Of a stretch of DNA of 6,591 nucleotides, positions 6,302-6,591 are shown in pieces (the first letter of the stretch is position 1; each line of letters opens with the position of its first letter). The translations under genes were made by a program, and so were the position numbers. The DNA comes from Burkholderiales bacterium (GTDB taxonomy: Bacteria > Pseudomonadota > Gammaproteobacteria > Burkholderiales > Casimicrobiaceae), in the NCBI GenBank assembly GCA_031277445.1, contig JAITMH010000086.1, positions 1-6,591 of the forward strand, read 5' to 3'. The notes under the pieces were generated by a model. The model searched no databases. It saw only the letters and a program-made list of their open reading frames with translations, and was not told the DNA's origin.

Positions 6302-6336
6302 GGATTGCTTCGTCGCTTTCGCTTCTCGCAATGACG
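6302..6336. repeat. Dispersed repeat of the GGATTGC...GCAATGACG type, copy 2
   Basis: It starts GGATTGCTTCG and ends CTCGCAATGACG, like 2828-2857, but its centre differs and is longer. The same ends with a variable centre suggest an independently diverged copy of the same family. Confidence 0.6.
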
Positions 6337-6390
6337 CCGACTTTTCTTTGCGCTCTATGCGTTTTTTTCGGTTAATAGCGAAGCGAATTC

Positions 6391-6409
6391 CCCGCGCTCT
6401 TGGCGCGGG
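6391..6409 (+). terminator. Terminator-like hairpin downstream of the isc operon
   Basis: CCCGCGC at 6391-6397 and GCGCGGG at 6403-6409 form a perfect 7-bp stem around a 5-nt loop, followed by ATCATTTATTCC. The tail is only partly T-rich, so intrinsic termination would be inefficient. A separate run of seven T lies upstream at 6362-6368 but has no convincing stem. No better terminator is visible after iscX. Confidence 0.35.
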
Positions 6410-6435
6410 ATCATTTATTCCTGTACAGATTATAT

Positions 6436-6517
6436 ACAGCGGCGTCGATCTTGCGACGGCTGTCAACTTGAAAGTGTGACGCGTTGGTTGCCGTGCTGAG
6501 TAAGCACGGGAAGCCGA
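6436..6517 (+). promoter_or_regulatory. Possible structured 5' leader of the downstream gene (two hairpins)
   Basis: Hairpin A pairs ACAGC (6436-6440) with GCTGT (6459-6463) and CGTCG (6443-6447) with CGACG (6454-6458); two G form a bulge and ATCTTG is the loop. Hairpin B pairs TTGGTT (6484-6489) with AGCCGA (6512-6517), allowing two G-U pairs. After a small internal loop it pairs CCGTGCT (6491-6497) with AGCACGG (6503-6509) around GAGTA. The region ends about 30 nt before an ATG with a good ribosome binding site. I do not recognise a known riboswitch class. No clear sigma70 promoter is visible; TATATA at 6431-6436 lacks a well-placed -35. Confidence 0.35.
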
Positions 6518-6547
6518 TTAGTTCATAAAACTTTGTGAGGGCGTGAC

Positions 6548-6591
6548 ATGTTTGGTTTGGTTTTTTTTCCAGCGATTATTGTCTTTGCAGT
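6548..6591 (+). CDS. Start of a hydrophobic protein, truncated by the window end
   Basis: ATG at 6548 follows GTGAGGG (6535-6541) with a 6-nt spacer, which is a good ribosome binding site. The 14 complete codons read MFGLVFFPAIIVFA, a strongly hydrophobic stretch that could be a signal anchor or first membrane segment. It is too short to assign a family. The gene lies more than 500 nt beyond iscX, behind repeats and a terminator-like hairpin, so it is probably a separate transcription unit rather than part of the isc operon. Confidence 0.5.
   Translation, partial: MFGLVFFPAIIVFA

Noticed and set aside
6421..6439. A possible LexA/SOS box, because CTGT and ACAG flank an A/T-rich stretch.
   Set aside because: The half-sites are 11 nt apart rather than the 8 nt of the gammaproteobacterial SOS box.
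6155..6466. A 103-residue minus-strand open frame downstream of iscX.
   Set aside because: It runs through the dRS3-like arm and other dispersed repeats, with no recognised domain and no reason to favour it over non-coding DNA.

Overview
This window is the iron-sulfur cluster assembly (isc) operon of a proteobacterium, read entirely on the plus strand: iscR (5' end missing), iscS, iscU, iscA, hscB, hscA, fdx and iscX. The gene order and the close match of every product to the Escherichia coli ISC proteins (as I remember those sequences) point to a beta- or gammaproteobacterium. The DNA is moderately G+C-rich and its intergenic DNA is full of short palindromic repeats. I cannot name the genus from the sequence alone.

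Layout. Positions 1-399 hold the last 132 residues of the [2Fe-2S] repressor IscR. After a 91-nt spacer comes iscS, the cysteine desulfurase (491-1699). A 219-nt gap packed with G/C-rich hairpin repeats separates it from the scaffold gene iscU (1919-2383). iscA follows 13 nt later (2397-2720). A second gap with three different repeat elements precedes the co-chaperone gene hscB (2910-3440). A third gap carries an inverted copy of the iscS-iscU repeat and leads to the Hsp70 gene hscA (3572-5470). fdx (5483-5818) and iscX (5828-6034) are tightly packed behind hscA.

How the genes work together. IscS takes sulfur from cysteine, IscU receives sulfur and iron and builds the [2Fe-2S] cluster with electrons from Fdx, HscB and HscA drive release of the cluster from IscU, IscA acts in later delivery, and IscX binds IscS as a small modulator. 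IscR senses cluster status and represses the operon. All catalytic or ligand residues I checked are intact.

Positions 6035-6547 carry no convincing gene. This stretch holds a run of dispersed repeats, including a pair of inverted dRS3-like palindromes around a short core, then a terminator-like hairpin and a leader with two hairpins. The leader ends at a good ribosome binding site and the first codons of a hydrophobic protein cut off by the window end (6548-6591).

I found no undescribed multi-gene system. The points worth a second look are repeats colonising three junctions inside an essential-type operon, inverted repeats that bracket iscU-iscA-hscB, altered cysteine spacing in IscR, C-terminal extensions on IscU and HscA, and the structured leader near the right end.
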